Shown: positions 23,901 through 29,743 of the stretch, piece after piece | Numbering within the stretch: the first letter of the stretch is position 1 | Layout: each line of letters starts with the position of its first letter | IMG/VR virus record: IMGVR_UViG_3300032083_003670 | Coordinates: 1-29,743 of that record | Direction: 5' to 3' (one strand) | DNA from: a virus | Length of the DNA: 29,743 bases | Made by a program: the position numbers and the translations under genes | Notes under the pieces: generated by a model | Database searches by the model: none | What the model was told of the DNA's origin: nothing | Seen by the model: only the letters and a program-made list of their open reading frames with translations

Positions 23901-26825
23901 ATAGCAAGAATAATCAGGGAGAATGACGATCTTTCAAATCAACTCCCCCCGTTATTTACAGATGGCAAAGGCGCACAAAGTATTTTATCTGGCATTAAGT
24001 TTGATACATTAGATTTTGCATTAGATAACGTAATTGATAATTTATCAATTCCTATTGAAACACAACTAAACATTGATTGTAATAACTTTTTTAATCCTCT
24101 GTCTAATAGGTTTGTAAAAGATAACGGCGGAGCTTCCCTGTATGATCTTGATGTTAGAGATTTCTTGCTTTGGAGAGGCTTCGGCGATGATGACAGCAGC
24201 AACACTTTGGCGGGGCTTGTGACTCCTGATGAAGTGACTCCCATAGACTCGATTGTAAATAATGTTGCAGAATACGTAAAATCTGGAGAATTTCAATTCA
24301 CATTACAAGCTCCCGAACTACAAGCCACAATTAAAATGAATCCCCCGCAAACAAAAGATGGAGAATTAATCTACACCAACAACCTGACACTGTTTGCTCA
24401 GAGACCACCAGTTGGATCCAATGAGGGCAATACAATACAATTTAATTTATCTTCGAAAGAATTTGCTCCTGACATCAAGGAGTTTTTAGAAAAAAATGAG
24501 ATAGAGCTTTATAGCAACCAGATACCAGAGCAAGTTCAGGTTTTTGCTGCCCTAATGTCTAAGTCTGGTGGTATTTCTGACTTTTTATCAAAAGATGCAT
24601 TGGCAGAATTTTATTCAATAGTGCTGTCTTCCTTAACAAATGGAATTGGAAATACTCTAAGAGATACAAACATTTTGGAAACCTACAGTGTTAAGCCCAC
24701 AGACAAAGTAACATTGTTTGATAATAAGGGTCTTGGGCAAGTTCTCTCTATAGCGGCAGCACCTTTTCTCATAGCAGACTCATCGCTGGACAAGTTTATC
24801 GACGAGTTTTACCCAGTATTAACGAGAAACGCCATAGAAGATACGGACTTGACAACGTTGCCTGCCACCCAAGCCAAGAATAATCCATATTCTTCTGGAA
24901 TTGTTGATTTTGAAGAGATGAAGAGGGTCATTAAAAACAACTATGACTTCTCTAGAGAAGCAGATCAAACATCTGACTCCATTCAAATGCCCCAAAAGGC
25001 GTTTTTAAATGGGCTTGTGCATGGATTCATGCAAATTTTTGCTGGTGAAGTATTCGCGAAGGCTTGTTATTACTTGCCTTATTTTCCTCATGAGGTATTT
25101 TCTTCTAATTCTGAGCTATTAATTGAATACATCTTTGATGTCTTCGAGACAAATTGGCTTAATACAGCACAACAAGAAGAATTTAAACCTATTTGGAAAT
25201 CAACTGTATGCAGGCTAGTAGCAGAGAAAGCCGAATTCGTACCAGACAGTGATTCTGATAAACTGCCTCGCCTTCCGGGAGAAGTTGGAAGTGAATTTGC
25301 CGCCCCAACAGAAATAAAAGGGTCAATTTATGACATGAATTTGGGCATACCTGTTAGAATTGAAAATTGGAAGGATGCTACCAAGTATTTTATTAGACAA
25401 GGCTATGAGGGTCCATTAAGATTTATTAAGAATAAAATACAAGGAAACAAATTAAAGACAGGCAGTTTTGTCAACAATGAGGCTAACCCGTTTGATTTCA
25501 TGGCTTTTAAGTCTTTAAAGCAAATACATCATAGAAATTTAAACTTTGAAACAGAGCAGGGGTATAACTGGGTTCCATCTTCAATTTCAAAAGAGGACCA
25601 ATTTAAAACAGGAAGATTTTTCATACAATATTATTATGAACTAGAAGAGTTGGACAAATTTGTCACCCCCGATGCAGACAGCGGAGAGGTTAATGAACTT
25701 TTTAATGTGCAGTTTGTAAACAGAACACCAGACTTGAAAGGAAAAATAAGCCCCCAACAATTTGTTAATTTAATAAACCAACTAATACCTCCCGGAGGAA
25801 ATTCTCAAATGGGGTTTGGTTATGATAATAAATTTAAATCTAAAAAAATAAAAGATTTTTTCAAGTCCATTAAAATAGGGTTGAGGTTTTGTTATGGATT
25901 GAGGCATTACAATACAATTTCTGATGCTGAACAAGAAGGTATAAATGACTACGATAAAGTAAAAGATTCAATTGATTTCTTAGTAAAAGAATATCAAAAA
26001 GCACTAGACTCTGTAGCGTTAACCGAGGCAATTGATGAATCAATAGAGGGAGAGTTCACAGAAGATCAACAAAAGAATGCCGACCTTATTTATGATTTTA
26101 CTAACTTTATTAGAAGAGAAAAGTCATTTGTAATCTTTGAAAATGTTGGGACTAAATATGATCTAGATAGTTCCGATCCTTCTGAGCCATTTGAAATAGA
26201 TGGAAAAGAGGGCGAGTTTGTTACTCAAGGCATTTCTGGGACAAATTTGGAATTTTTGGAAGAAGAGCTTTTTGAAGCGTTTTATCAAAGCGAAACAGGA
26301 GACAATCCATCCGGGACCGTTTTCGGCTATGCGATAGATAAGTTAATAGAAAAAACCGGAGCAAAAGTCAGCTTTGTATTTCCGATTATCTCTAGGAGCG
26401 AAGACGTTACAGATGATAAAGCATTTAATAAGAAGCTTTATAATGTGGCAGAATCTTATGAGGGGAATGAATTAGAAAGAATTCTAGATTTTTTCGAGAG
26501 ACCAACCGGAGTATCTAAGACTCAAAAGCTTTTGGAATCAATAGCAATGTCAGAAGAATACAGAGCTATGTTTAGTTACGTGATTCCGGTCCCCGAGATC
26601 ATTAATTTATATTTAATCTTCTTTAATTTGATTCTTGATACAGACAAAGAAGTTTTAAAATCATTTAAATTAAGCAAAGATGTTATGGCTTCTTTAATTG
26701 AGTCTAATTACTCTCTGAGGGGGAAAGATGCCTATAAGAACGTTCCCAAGTCAATAGAAAACATGGGAGGTCCTAAAGGAATTGCTCAGAGCTTCTCTTC
26801 TAATTCGAACTTTAACAAAAAATAA
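17901..26825 (+). CDS. Giant (2974-aa) baseplate-associated structural protein
   Basis: One uninterrupted reading frame fills 30 percent of the window. Residues 1-1100 are rich in Asn, Ser, Tyr and Gly with short strands, like extended virion proteins. Residues about 1162-1237 look like a bacterial SH3 domain (SVALKSSPGTKSGNMGYL ending in GYISPEVL), a fold that often binds cell-wall peptides. A Cys-containing centre (KCSPW, YFPPCPRP, KICKCF, LFCSFCF) leads to a 34-residue hydrophobic helix at about 1795-1828. The remainder is mostly helical and acidic. No signal peptide, protease site or tape-measure-like heptad run was seen. Position between hub/spike and gp25/gp6 makes it a baseplate or tail-tip component. 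It might do the work of missing wedge proteins such as gp7 or gp53 (inference). No family name can be given. Confidence 0.9.
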   Translation: MALKPPITPLKLAVKQFDEKGKSQVDSSQIGDEFYFKNTPPNSSEITAISSVNIRMPFYRNSANSIENSVSFENLYREGDSDKVANILVKGGAINKALKYSLLYNYFGYPVANITSDSNNLSESPESADTYQFTTQNKYDYKPYLYGYAYSKINNDNANLYTTYRAAGIPTRQVYQLGRIGQLPDFGSISNKDDLKLAYENNTYKSFQDLDNDGGFNGELNYKIFQQIHGSYEGPSPIGGGLLEQTYVDIIGFSPEASFFASHNNNGSLYIYKPQKPLGENIDNGKLLGSFKGDSISLPLSVASGEMLSNYDESQILELVKGGDAGVPSIQDAQQKLFGSTSNQDSSNYSAFLDAVMWKKFSNPINKTYCRAWLPSFQGTRFGSFGLTNDSYGPDPQIVEGGAGTGLTFGQDYQYSQVSQMINHNLTWKGNYNYDIDTLGMILGQYGATGWYEYINQEGLVNELDIENQSINGTPDDFLKQSYDKFSKENLASMYKIIPGSKVLNSGTNSGNQNEVSYYVANPARTLNKIMPYVMKYITEVVPSFTTAGAADEWKSGDGALDNNLNTSDVISKLKTSIEPSDLLRKFRFSTEDMTEYDNSDVKGSLGYTHRVGDLGKSGEELGLNQARNRLTIATPSISQREYLTQGSIGGGTGDYPALIESYYSYVDYLPFDKNFTYNYYSPKDNGGFRFLADNLVVNLANNKSNGSSEFAMASTFSLFLLSQMYLKLPPYYYKSQDIEGYYANSILESGTSAHGGVEMKIKVSNKWLNMDESDGIIITDTQMEPGKKNVYGGSAINYLAQSLYTDGFKGNDARKELTSLTNLSGEGTNYGFLGLGSLTFPPSLYPEFANENPAIALWQSEEISAYWDNPPDEIGPYGKEISVEVKGQSDLTFPVWNYSGKDLDNINWKTISEYEDKVEDLQSAINENSQIGQVINYGIPEWVRGLRIYPTLDSETTITNLQQSEFYDDGASVVAAMNQAPVVEGSGEGTILRNYKTSNSKNIKDKIISGVKFVIEPTIHESSEMPVIQGIGDNSVENFYGEHKSYAELKYAVEIDIDERKLLMDMASQGIIAFAGNLGDYEDLGFDIEELLYKSNGNVVSPSLADAYEQLTDGFSTISGYDFSKFPSLVSPGTPALCGTDAPQDVKSKAQGIKSTTNDPFVCTSYVCLNETGAPSVALKSSPGTKSGNMGYLADKTIVKVLKEWVNGKGEFNKVHVTDTNSPLSGSTGYISPEVLKSIRFSSEEPIFFEERFSLPLAETIVQMSSEMAKALNPSWWKIPQNSIAETSEPYLHLEAGEYHYPVTLDTECIIDEEDFEKQKLQAKKKGLVELFNYYDKDYNESDIENFIQTYLAVRIDDDGYYVDSRPGAKVMMLLKVGGVYLNAIPTNTQSLENLKNAATKVISLNTNWYQLHLQQAVYALNKLYLDMYSSEYTVPGFNFFKESKRLSSVPLTLKKVLAANGYETNPSEENVFNLGFNDAYELIYISYKEKGKNEKLMNLGFNHLKNSEPFVFPYTMSLLYHHRQLKNPLLKWQIIFKEWLPVPRPKIILKEAGDGDFPISKCSPWMNWVSPSLSKLWDNALGQLSEALDLDPRYDLGAFQFNLLQYFPPCPRPAAGRGPGYLNFVSQINGQSQIYTEKELVEGMSNEINKVGEYVGDWLSSGEALKDVQSKIFDMDDLYTYVLNYITPELLYSKICKCFLDLMDVDDISVPNLEINATGGSGGLTLNPDSVGKNPKEMLDIQGPEMSTSFLDEDGNYKEWKDWDRTAISAEDLFCSFCFRMPSVFLRLPSTDILAELINALKAALEFALAQILMQLVASLLEILLTCPELQCGPEENVGRVQDFGALNLSDLMGDVDFDKCGLLIDGKFITQEKVDQMLIEISNSLTTTEVLGLIEGNASSVVIKTANQVINKYPNIRSAIPNPAMIEDFFLCAGSKIDPNFLDQILDDTAESFQDPTVCSNILEETKQKLLDKCGTLPNAIEVANKALNHDINKYKEIARIIRENDDLSNQLPPLFTDGKGAQSILSGIKFDTLDFALDNVIDNLSIPIETQLNIDCNNFFNPLSNRFVKDNGGASLYDLDVRDFLLWRGFGDDDSSNTLAGLVTPDEVTPIDSIVNNVAEYVKSGEFQFTLQAPELQATIKMNPPQTKDGELIYTNNLTLFAQRPPVGSNEGNTIQFNLSSKEFAPDIKEFLEKNEIELYSNQIPEQVQVFAALMSKSGGISDFLSKDALAEFYSIVLSSLTNGIGNTLRDTNILETYSVKPTDKVTLFDNKGLGQVLSIAAAPFLIADSSLDKFIDEFYPVLTRNAIEDTDLTTLPATQAKNNPYSSGIVDFEEMKRVIKNNYDFSREADQTSDSIQMPQKAFLNGLVHGFMQIFAGEVFAKACYYLPYFPHEVFSSNSELLIEYIFDVFETNWLNTAQQEEFKPIWKSTVCRLVAEKAEFVPDSDSDKLPRLPGEVGSEFAAPTEIKGSIYDMNLGIPVRIENWKDATKYFIRQGYEGPLRFIKNKIQGNKLKTGSFVNNEANPFDFMAFKSLKQIHHRNLNFETEQGYNWVPSSISKEDQFKTGRFFIQYYYELEELDKFVTPDADSGEVNELFNVQFVNRTPDLKGKISPQQFVNLINQLIPPGGNSQMGFGYDNKFKSKKIKDFFKSIKIGLRFCYGLRHYNTISDAEQEGINDYDKVKDSIDFLVKEYQKALDSVALTEAIDESIEGEFTEDQQKNADLIYDFTNFIRREKSFVIFENVGTKYDLDSSDPSEPFEIDGKEGEFVTQGISGTNLEFLEEELFEAFYQSETGDNPSGTVFGYAIDKLIEKTGAKVSFVFPIISRSEDVTDDKAFNKKLYNVAESYEGNELERILDFFERPTGVSKTQKLLESIAMSEEYRAMFSYVIPVPEIINLYLIFFNLILDTDKEVLKSFKLSKDVMASLIESNYSLRGKDAYKNVPKSIENMGGPKGIAQSFSSNSNFNKK

Positions 26826-26828
26826 ATA
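26821..26828 (+). promoter_or_regulatory. Candidate T4-like late promoter -10 (AATAAATA)
   Basis: AATAAATA differs at one base from the T4 late promoter TATAAATA. Counting as in T4, transcription would begin near 26834, leaving the AAGGA ribosome site at 26839-26843 within the leader of gp25. It overlaps the stop of the giant gene. A gp55-like sigma factor is encoded in the same window. Confidence 0.45.
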
Positions 26829-26853
26829 AAACACAACGAAGGAAAACAAAAAC

Positions 26854-27243
26854 ATGCCAAACTACTCTCCAAAATTGCCTTTGGCTTTTGATGAAAAAGG
26901 CGGTTACAAAATGATGAATACGCTGGGGGATGTTATAAAGCAGAATCTGAAGTCCCTTGTTTTAACAATGCCGGGAGAAAGAATAATGATGCCAAATTTT
27001 GGAGCAGGAGTTTATCAATACTTTTTTGAGCCAATGCACCCATCATTGTTTAGAAAAATAAGGGCAGATGTAATTAGGCAGGTTGGTAGCTACATGCCTT
27101 TTATCCAAATACAGGCAATAGATTTCCTTACCAGCGATGTAGACTTATCCCTATCGGATACTACAGTCAGAATAGTTATAAAATACTCAGTACCATCTTT
27201 TAATACTAATGATGTTCTGAATCTACAAGTAAATTATGGTTAA
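26854..27243 (+). CDS. 25: Baseplate wedge protein, T4 gp25-like
   Basis: A 129-residue protein with the gp25/lysozyme-like fold signature: NTLGDVIKQNLKSLVLTMPGER at the N-terminal third (PGER at 40-43), MPNFGAGVYQYFFEP after it, and the VRIVIKYSVP strand near the end. The length matches T4 gp25 (132 residues). In T4 and in R-type systems it is the sheath initiator of the wedge, sitting where the first sheath ring attaches. It is followed after 60 bases by gp6, its physical partner in the wedge. Confidence 0.92.
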   Translation: MPNYSPKLPLAFDEKGGYKMMNTLGDVIKQNLKSLVLTMPGERIMMPNFGAGVYQYFFEPMHPSLFRKIRADVIRQVGSYMPFIQIQAIDFLTSDVDLSLSDTTVRIVIKYSVPSFNTNDVLNLQVNYG

Positions 27244-27270
27244 AATAAAAGTATTTGATTTGCGTTATGT

Positions 27271-27279
27271 AACTATTTA
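27271..27279 (+). promoter_or_regulatory. Candidate promoter element AACTATTTA, second copy
   Basis: Same nine bases as 13799-13807. Here it lies 24 bases before the gp6 start and beside the AATAAATA at 27281-27288. Confidence 0.3.
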
Positions 27280-27280
27280 G

Positions 27281-27288
27281 AATAAATA
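27281..27288 (+). promoter_or_regulatory. Candidate late promoter -10 (AATAAATA) before gp6
   Basis: Identical octamer to 26821-26828. With T4 spacing the transcript would start near 27294, at the last base of the ribosome site, which argues against it being a normal promoter. The adjoining AACTATTTA may be the real element. Confidence 0.3.
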
Positions 27289-27294
27289 AGGGAG
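27289..27294 (+). promoter_or_regulatory. Shine-Dalgarno site for the TTG start of gp6
   Basis: AGGGAG is nine bases before the TTG at 27304. It supports that non-ATG start, since the next in-frame ATG is about 50 codons inside the conserved gp6 domain. Confidence 0.65.
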
Positions 27295-27303
27295 ACTTTA
27301 AAA

Positions 27304-29115
27304 TTGTCTAGACAGAATGAAAAAGAAAAAAAGGTTCCAATAAGATACACAAGCAGAGATTTTAATACAATCAAGACTGACCTTGTTGAGTACGCAAAAA
27401 GATATTATCCTGATACTTATCAGGATTTTAGCGAAGCATCATTCGGATCTCTTATGTTAGATACTGTTGCTTATGTTGGCGACATGCTATCTTACTATCT
27501 TGATTATCAAGCGAATGAATCCTTTTTGGATACATCTATAGAAGTAAAGAACATAATAAAACTCTCCAAGCAGCTTGGATATAAACAAAAAGGAGCACCT
27601 TCCTCTACTGGTATAGTGACTTTTTATGCCAGCATACCAGCATCCTCTGAGGGCATCGGCGCAGATTTAAATTATGCACCAGTATTACGTAGGGGTGCAA
27701 TTTTCACTTCAAACGGAGGCGCATCATACACTTTAGCAGATGATGTAGATTTTTCAAATTTTCAAAATGAAATGGTCGTATCTCAAGTTGACTCTACAAC
27801 TGGGTCGCCAACTAGGTACGCATTAAGAACGTATGGTAGAGTTGTTTCTGGTAAATTAGCTATACAAAAGATACAAGTACAGAACTTTCAAAGATATCCT
27901 AGATTTAAAATCGATTCATCAAATGTTAGTGAAATTATCTCGATTACAGATTCTCAAGGGCGTGTATTTTATGAGGTTGATAATCTGGCACAAGATGTTA
28001 TCTATAAGCAAATTTTAAACATGGAATCTGACAAAAACCAAGTCCCATTTCTCATTAAGCCCGTATCTGTATCCAGAAGGTACATTATTGAGCACGAGTA
28101 TGGAGAAACATTTATACAGTTTGGTCATGGTGATGAAAACTCCTCAACAAAGAATGATGTCATAGATACAACAAAGTTAGCTTTAGACATGCATGGCAGA
28201 GACTACATAACTGACAAAGCTTTTGATCCGTCAAAGTTAATTTCAACAGACAAAATGGGAATAGCTCCGTCGAACACCACTCTGACTGTTGTATACAGAA
28301 CAAATACTGCAAACAATGTTAATGCTTCGACAAATTCCCTAACAAACATAGCAAATCAAGAGTTTTCTTTTTCAAATCCCGCCTCTCTTAGTGCTAGAGA
28401 GATAGATAATGTTGTAAATTCTGTAGAATTCATTAATGAAACTCCAATTACTGGTGGCGATAGAATAAATTCTACCGATGACATAAAAAACTTGGCTTAT
28501 GGATCTTTCAGTTCTCAAAACAGGGCGGTTACAAGGGAAGATTACGTAACGTTAGCTTACATGATGCCCGCTCAGTTTGGATCTCTTAGTAAAGTTCAGG
28601 TCATAAGGGATAACTCTTCTTTTAGAAGAAATTTGAACATTCATGTTTTGTCAAAAGATAAGGAAGGTTCCTATACAATAGCGCCACAGTCTATAAAAAA
28701 TAATTTAAAATCATGGCTGTCTAGATATAAAATGATTAATGATACTGTGGACATTTTGGATACAAAAATAATAAATTTGGGAATAGAATTCACAGTTGTT
28801 GGCGAGAACGGTTTTAATAAAAATCAAACCTTGCAACTATGTGTATCAAAAATAATTAATGAATTTGTAAATAGAAATACTGAAATAGGAGAGTCGTTGA
28901 GGATCGGAGACATTTTTAGAGTTTTAAAAAATGTCGATAGCGTATTGGATGTGGTAGAGGTTAAATTTGTTAACAAATTCGGAAGCCAGTATTCTAGTAT
29001 TTCTTATGATGTTTTACAAAACAGTTCAGCAGACGGAAGGCTATTAGAGGCACCAGAAGATGGTATTTTTGAATTTAAGTTTCCTTCTTCTGATATAGTG
29101 GGGACAGTTTTATAA
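27304..29115 (+). CDS. 6: Baseplate wedge protein, T4 gp6-like
   Basis: A 603-residue wedge protein (T4 gp6 has 660). The N-terminus contains YTSRDFNTIKTDL, EASFGSLMLDTVAYVGDM and YYLDYQANESFLDT, the strongest gp6/BaseplateJ-like signature. VTREDYVTLAYMM and the MINDTVDI region belong to the C-terminal dimerisation part. In T4, gp6 dimers form the ring that holds the wedges together and bind gp25, gp53 and gp7. Translation starts at TTG; no ATG exists before residue 51. The gene follows gp25 as in many T4-like phages, and its stop overlaps the next ATG by one base. Confidence 0.94.
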   Translation: MSRQNEKEKKVPIRYTSRDFNTIKTDLVEYAKRYYPDTYQDFSEASFGSLMLDTVAYVGDMLSYYLDYQANESFLDTSIEVKNIIKLSKQLGYKQKGAPSSTGIVTFYASIPASSEGIGADLNYAPVLRRGAIFTSNGGASYTLADDVDFSNFQNEMVVSQVDSTTGSPTRYALRTYGRVVSGKLAIQKIQVQNFQRYPRFKIDSSNVSEIISITDSQGRVFYEVDNLAQDVIYKQILNMESDKNQVPFLIKPVSVSRRYIIEHEYGETFIQFGHGDENSSTKNDVIDTTKLALDMHGRDYITDKAFDPSKLISTDKMGIAPSNTTLTVVYRTNTANNVNASTNSLTNIANQEFSFSNPASLSAREIDNVVNSVEFINETPITGGDRINSTDDIKNLAYGSFSSQNRAVTREDYVTLAYMMPAQFGSLSKVQVIRDNSSFRRNLNIHVLSKDKEGSYTIAPQSIKNNLKSWLSRYKMINDTVDILDTKIINLGIEFTVVGENGFNKNQTLQLCVSKIINEFVNRNTEIGESLRIGDIFRVLKNVDSVLDVVEVKFVNKFGSQYSSISYDVLQNSSADGRLLEAPEDGIFEFKFPSSDIVGTVL

Positions 29116-29743
29116 TGGCTATTAAAAGATACATTGCAACATCAGACAACACGATCACGAATGCATTTCAAATGGATTTGCAGACTAGGGGCACCGGATC
29201 AAACATGGGTGCAGCAGACGTACTCGAAGCATTTTACATTTATGGACAAGTAAGCTCCTCTGCCGGTACAACTGCTGAAAAATCAAGAATTCTTGTTCAA
29301 TTTGATATTGACAAGATGAATCAAGACAGGACCAACGGTCTTATTCCTGCTAGCGGTAGTGTTGATTGGTATTTAAACCTTTACAATGCGCCGCATACCT
29401 TTACCACGCCAAAAGATTTTAAAATGGTTGTCAAAGTTTGCTCCGGGTCTTGGCAGGAAGGTACAGGTTTGGATTTGGATAATTACACCGATCAGACTTA
29501 TGAGGGAACTGGATCAAACTGGGTAAGAAAAGGCGCAGCAGGCGATGGAAATTCTACTTGGTTGACTGAGGGTGGAGATTTCGCTGAAAGCCATCTATCT
29601 CCAACGTATACCGTTTCTTTTATCGACGGAACAGAAGATTTATCAGTAGACATTAGTAACATTGTTGAAGACTGGTTAGCAGGAGGCGTTGCCGCCTCCG
29701 GTGTAATAATTGCAGACGAATCAGGTACGGTACCGGACGATTA
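29115..29743 (+). CDS. Virion structural protein, jelly-roll/DNRLRE-like (partial, cut by window end)
   Basis: The frame opens at an ATG that shares a base with the gp6 stop and is still open at the window edge, giving over 200 residues. It begins MAIKRYIATSDNTITNAF and includes LQTRGTGSNMGAADVLEAF, SRILVQFDIDKM, YNAPHTFTTPKDF and EDLSVDISNIVEDWLAGG. This is the layout of DNRLRE-type beta-sandwich proteins: paired strands, a Trp-Glu-Glu-Gly turn (SWQEGTGLDLDNYTD) and an I-x-x-x-V-x-x-W helix-like closing motif. In marine T4-like phages such proteins are called virion structural proteins and sit near gp6. A fibre or baseplate-surface role is likely, but the C-terminus is not in view. Confidence 0.85.
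   Translation, partial: MAIKRYIATSDNTITNAFQMDLQTRGTGSNMGAADVLEAFYIYGQVSSSAGTTAEKSRILVQFDIDKMNQDRTNGLIPASGSVDWYLNLYNAPHTFTTPKDFKMVVKVCSGSWQEGTGLDLDNYTDQTYEGTGSNWVRKGAAGDGNSTWLTEGGDFAESHLSPTYTVSFIDGTEDLSVDISNIVEDWLAGGVAASGVIIADESGTVPDD

Noticed and set aside
17901-26825. Giant gene as the tape-measure protein
   Set aside because: Tape measures are long helical proteins with few Tyr, Gly and Pro and lie by tail-tube genes. This one is beta-rich in the first third, has Cys motifs and an SH3-like part, and stands in the baseplate block.
1-29743. tRNA genes, CRISPR arrays, integrase, transposase or attachment sites
   Set aside because: Genes leave almost no free space, no cloverleaf or repeat-spacer pattern was seen in the gaps, and no product resembles a recombinase.

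Overview
The window is 29.7 kb of AT-rich, gene-packed DNA with every supportable gene on the + strand. It looks like part of the genome of a T4-like contractile-tailed (myo)phage. The evidence is a gp55-type late sigma factor, a gp25-type baseplate wedge protein, a gp6-type wedge protein and gp5-like OB-domain hub proteins. Gene content resembles marine T4-like phages, but the host cannot be fixed from the sequence. LPS-type heptose genes and a lytic transglycosylase suggest a Gram-negative host (inference).

Region 1 (1-12346) is a large surface-sugar cassette of 17 complete genes and one partial gene. Most start codons overlap the preceding stop or lie within a few bases of it, so it reads like one polycistron. 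In order it holds a partial upstream gene, a UDP-GlcNAc 2-epimerase, a GT-D glycosyltransferase, a left-handed beta-helix acyltransferase, a compact DegT aminotransferase, two further glycosyltransferase-like proteins, a NovU/TylC3-type sugar C-methyltransferase, a GDP-fucose-synthase-like SDR, a small DUF4254-like protein, an HldE-type sugar kinase, an Mpo1-like (DUF962) membrane oxygenase, another SDR epimerase, an HldE-type nucleotidyltransferase, a small HAD phosphatase, a cupin, a SAM methyltransferase and an RmlB-like 4,6-dehydratase. Together they could make one or more activated, branched, amino or heptose-type sugars and attach them to something. Whether the target is the host envelope or the virion is not shown.

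Region 2 (12355-14105) holds small phage genes: a 67-aa conserved protein, an FmdB-type zinc ribbon, a TTG-started single-pass membrane protein, the gp55-like late sigma factor and a 96-aa helical protein.

Region 3 (14108-29743) is a tail/baseplate module. Two tandem paralogues share a gp5-like N-terminal domain, with 64 identical bases in a row between them. They carry different enzymes at the C-terminus: an SGNH/GDSL hydrolase in the first and a lytic transglycosylase in the second. Then come a spike-like beta-structured protein, a giant 2974-aa structural protein, gp25, gp6 and the start of a phage surface protein cut by the window edge.

The least-described items are the paired hub proteins with exchanged enzymatic domains, the giant structural protein with an SH3-like insert and a hydrophobic helix, and the Mpo1-like oxygenase inside a sugar operon. 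No tRNA, CRISPR, integrase or insertion sequence was seen. No stretch over 300 bases lacks a gene; the longest gap is 82 bases (16798-16879).
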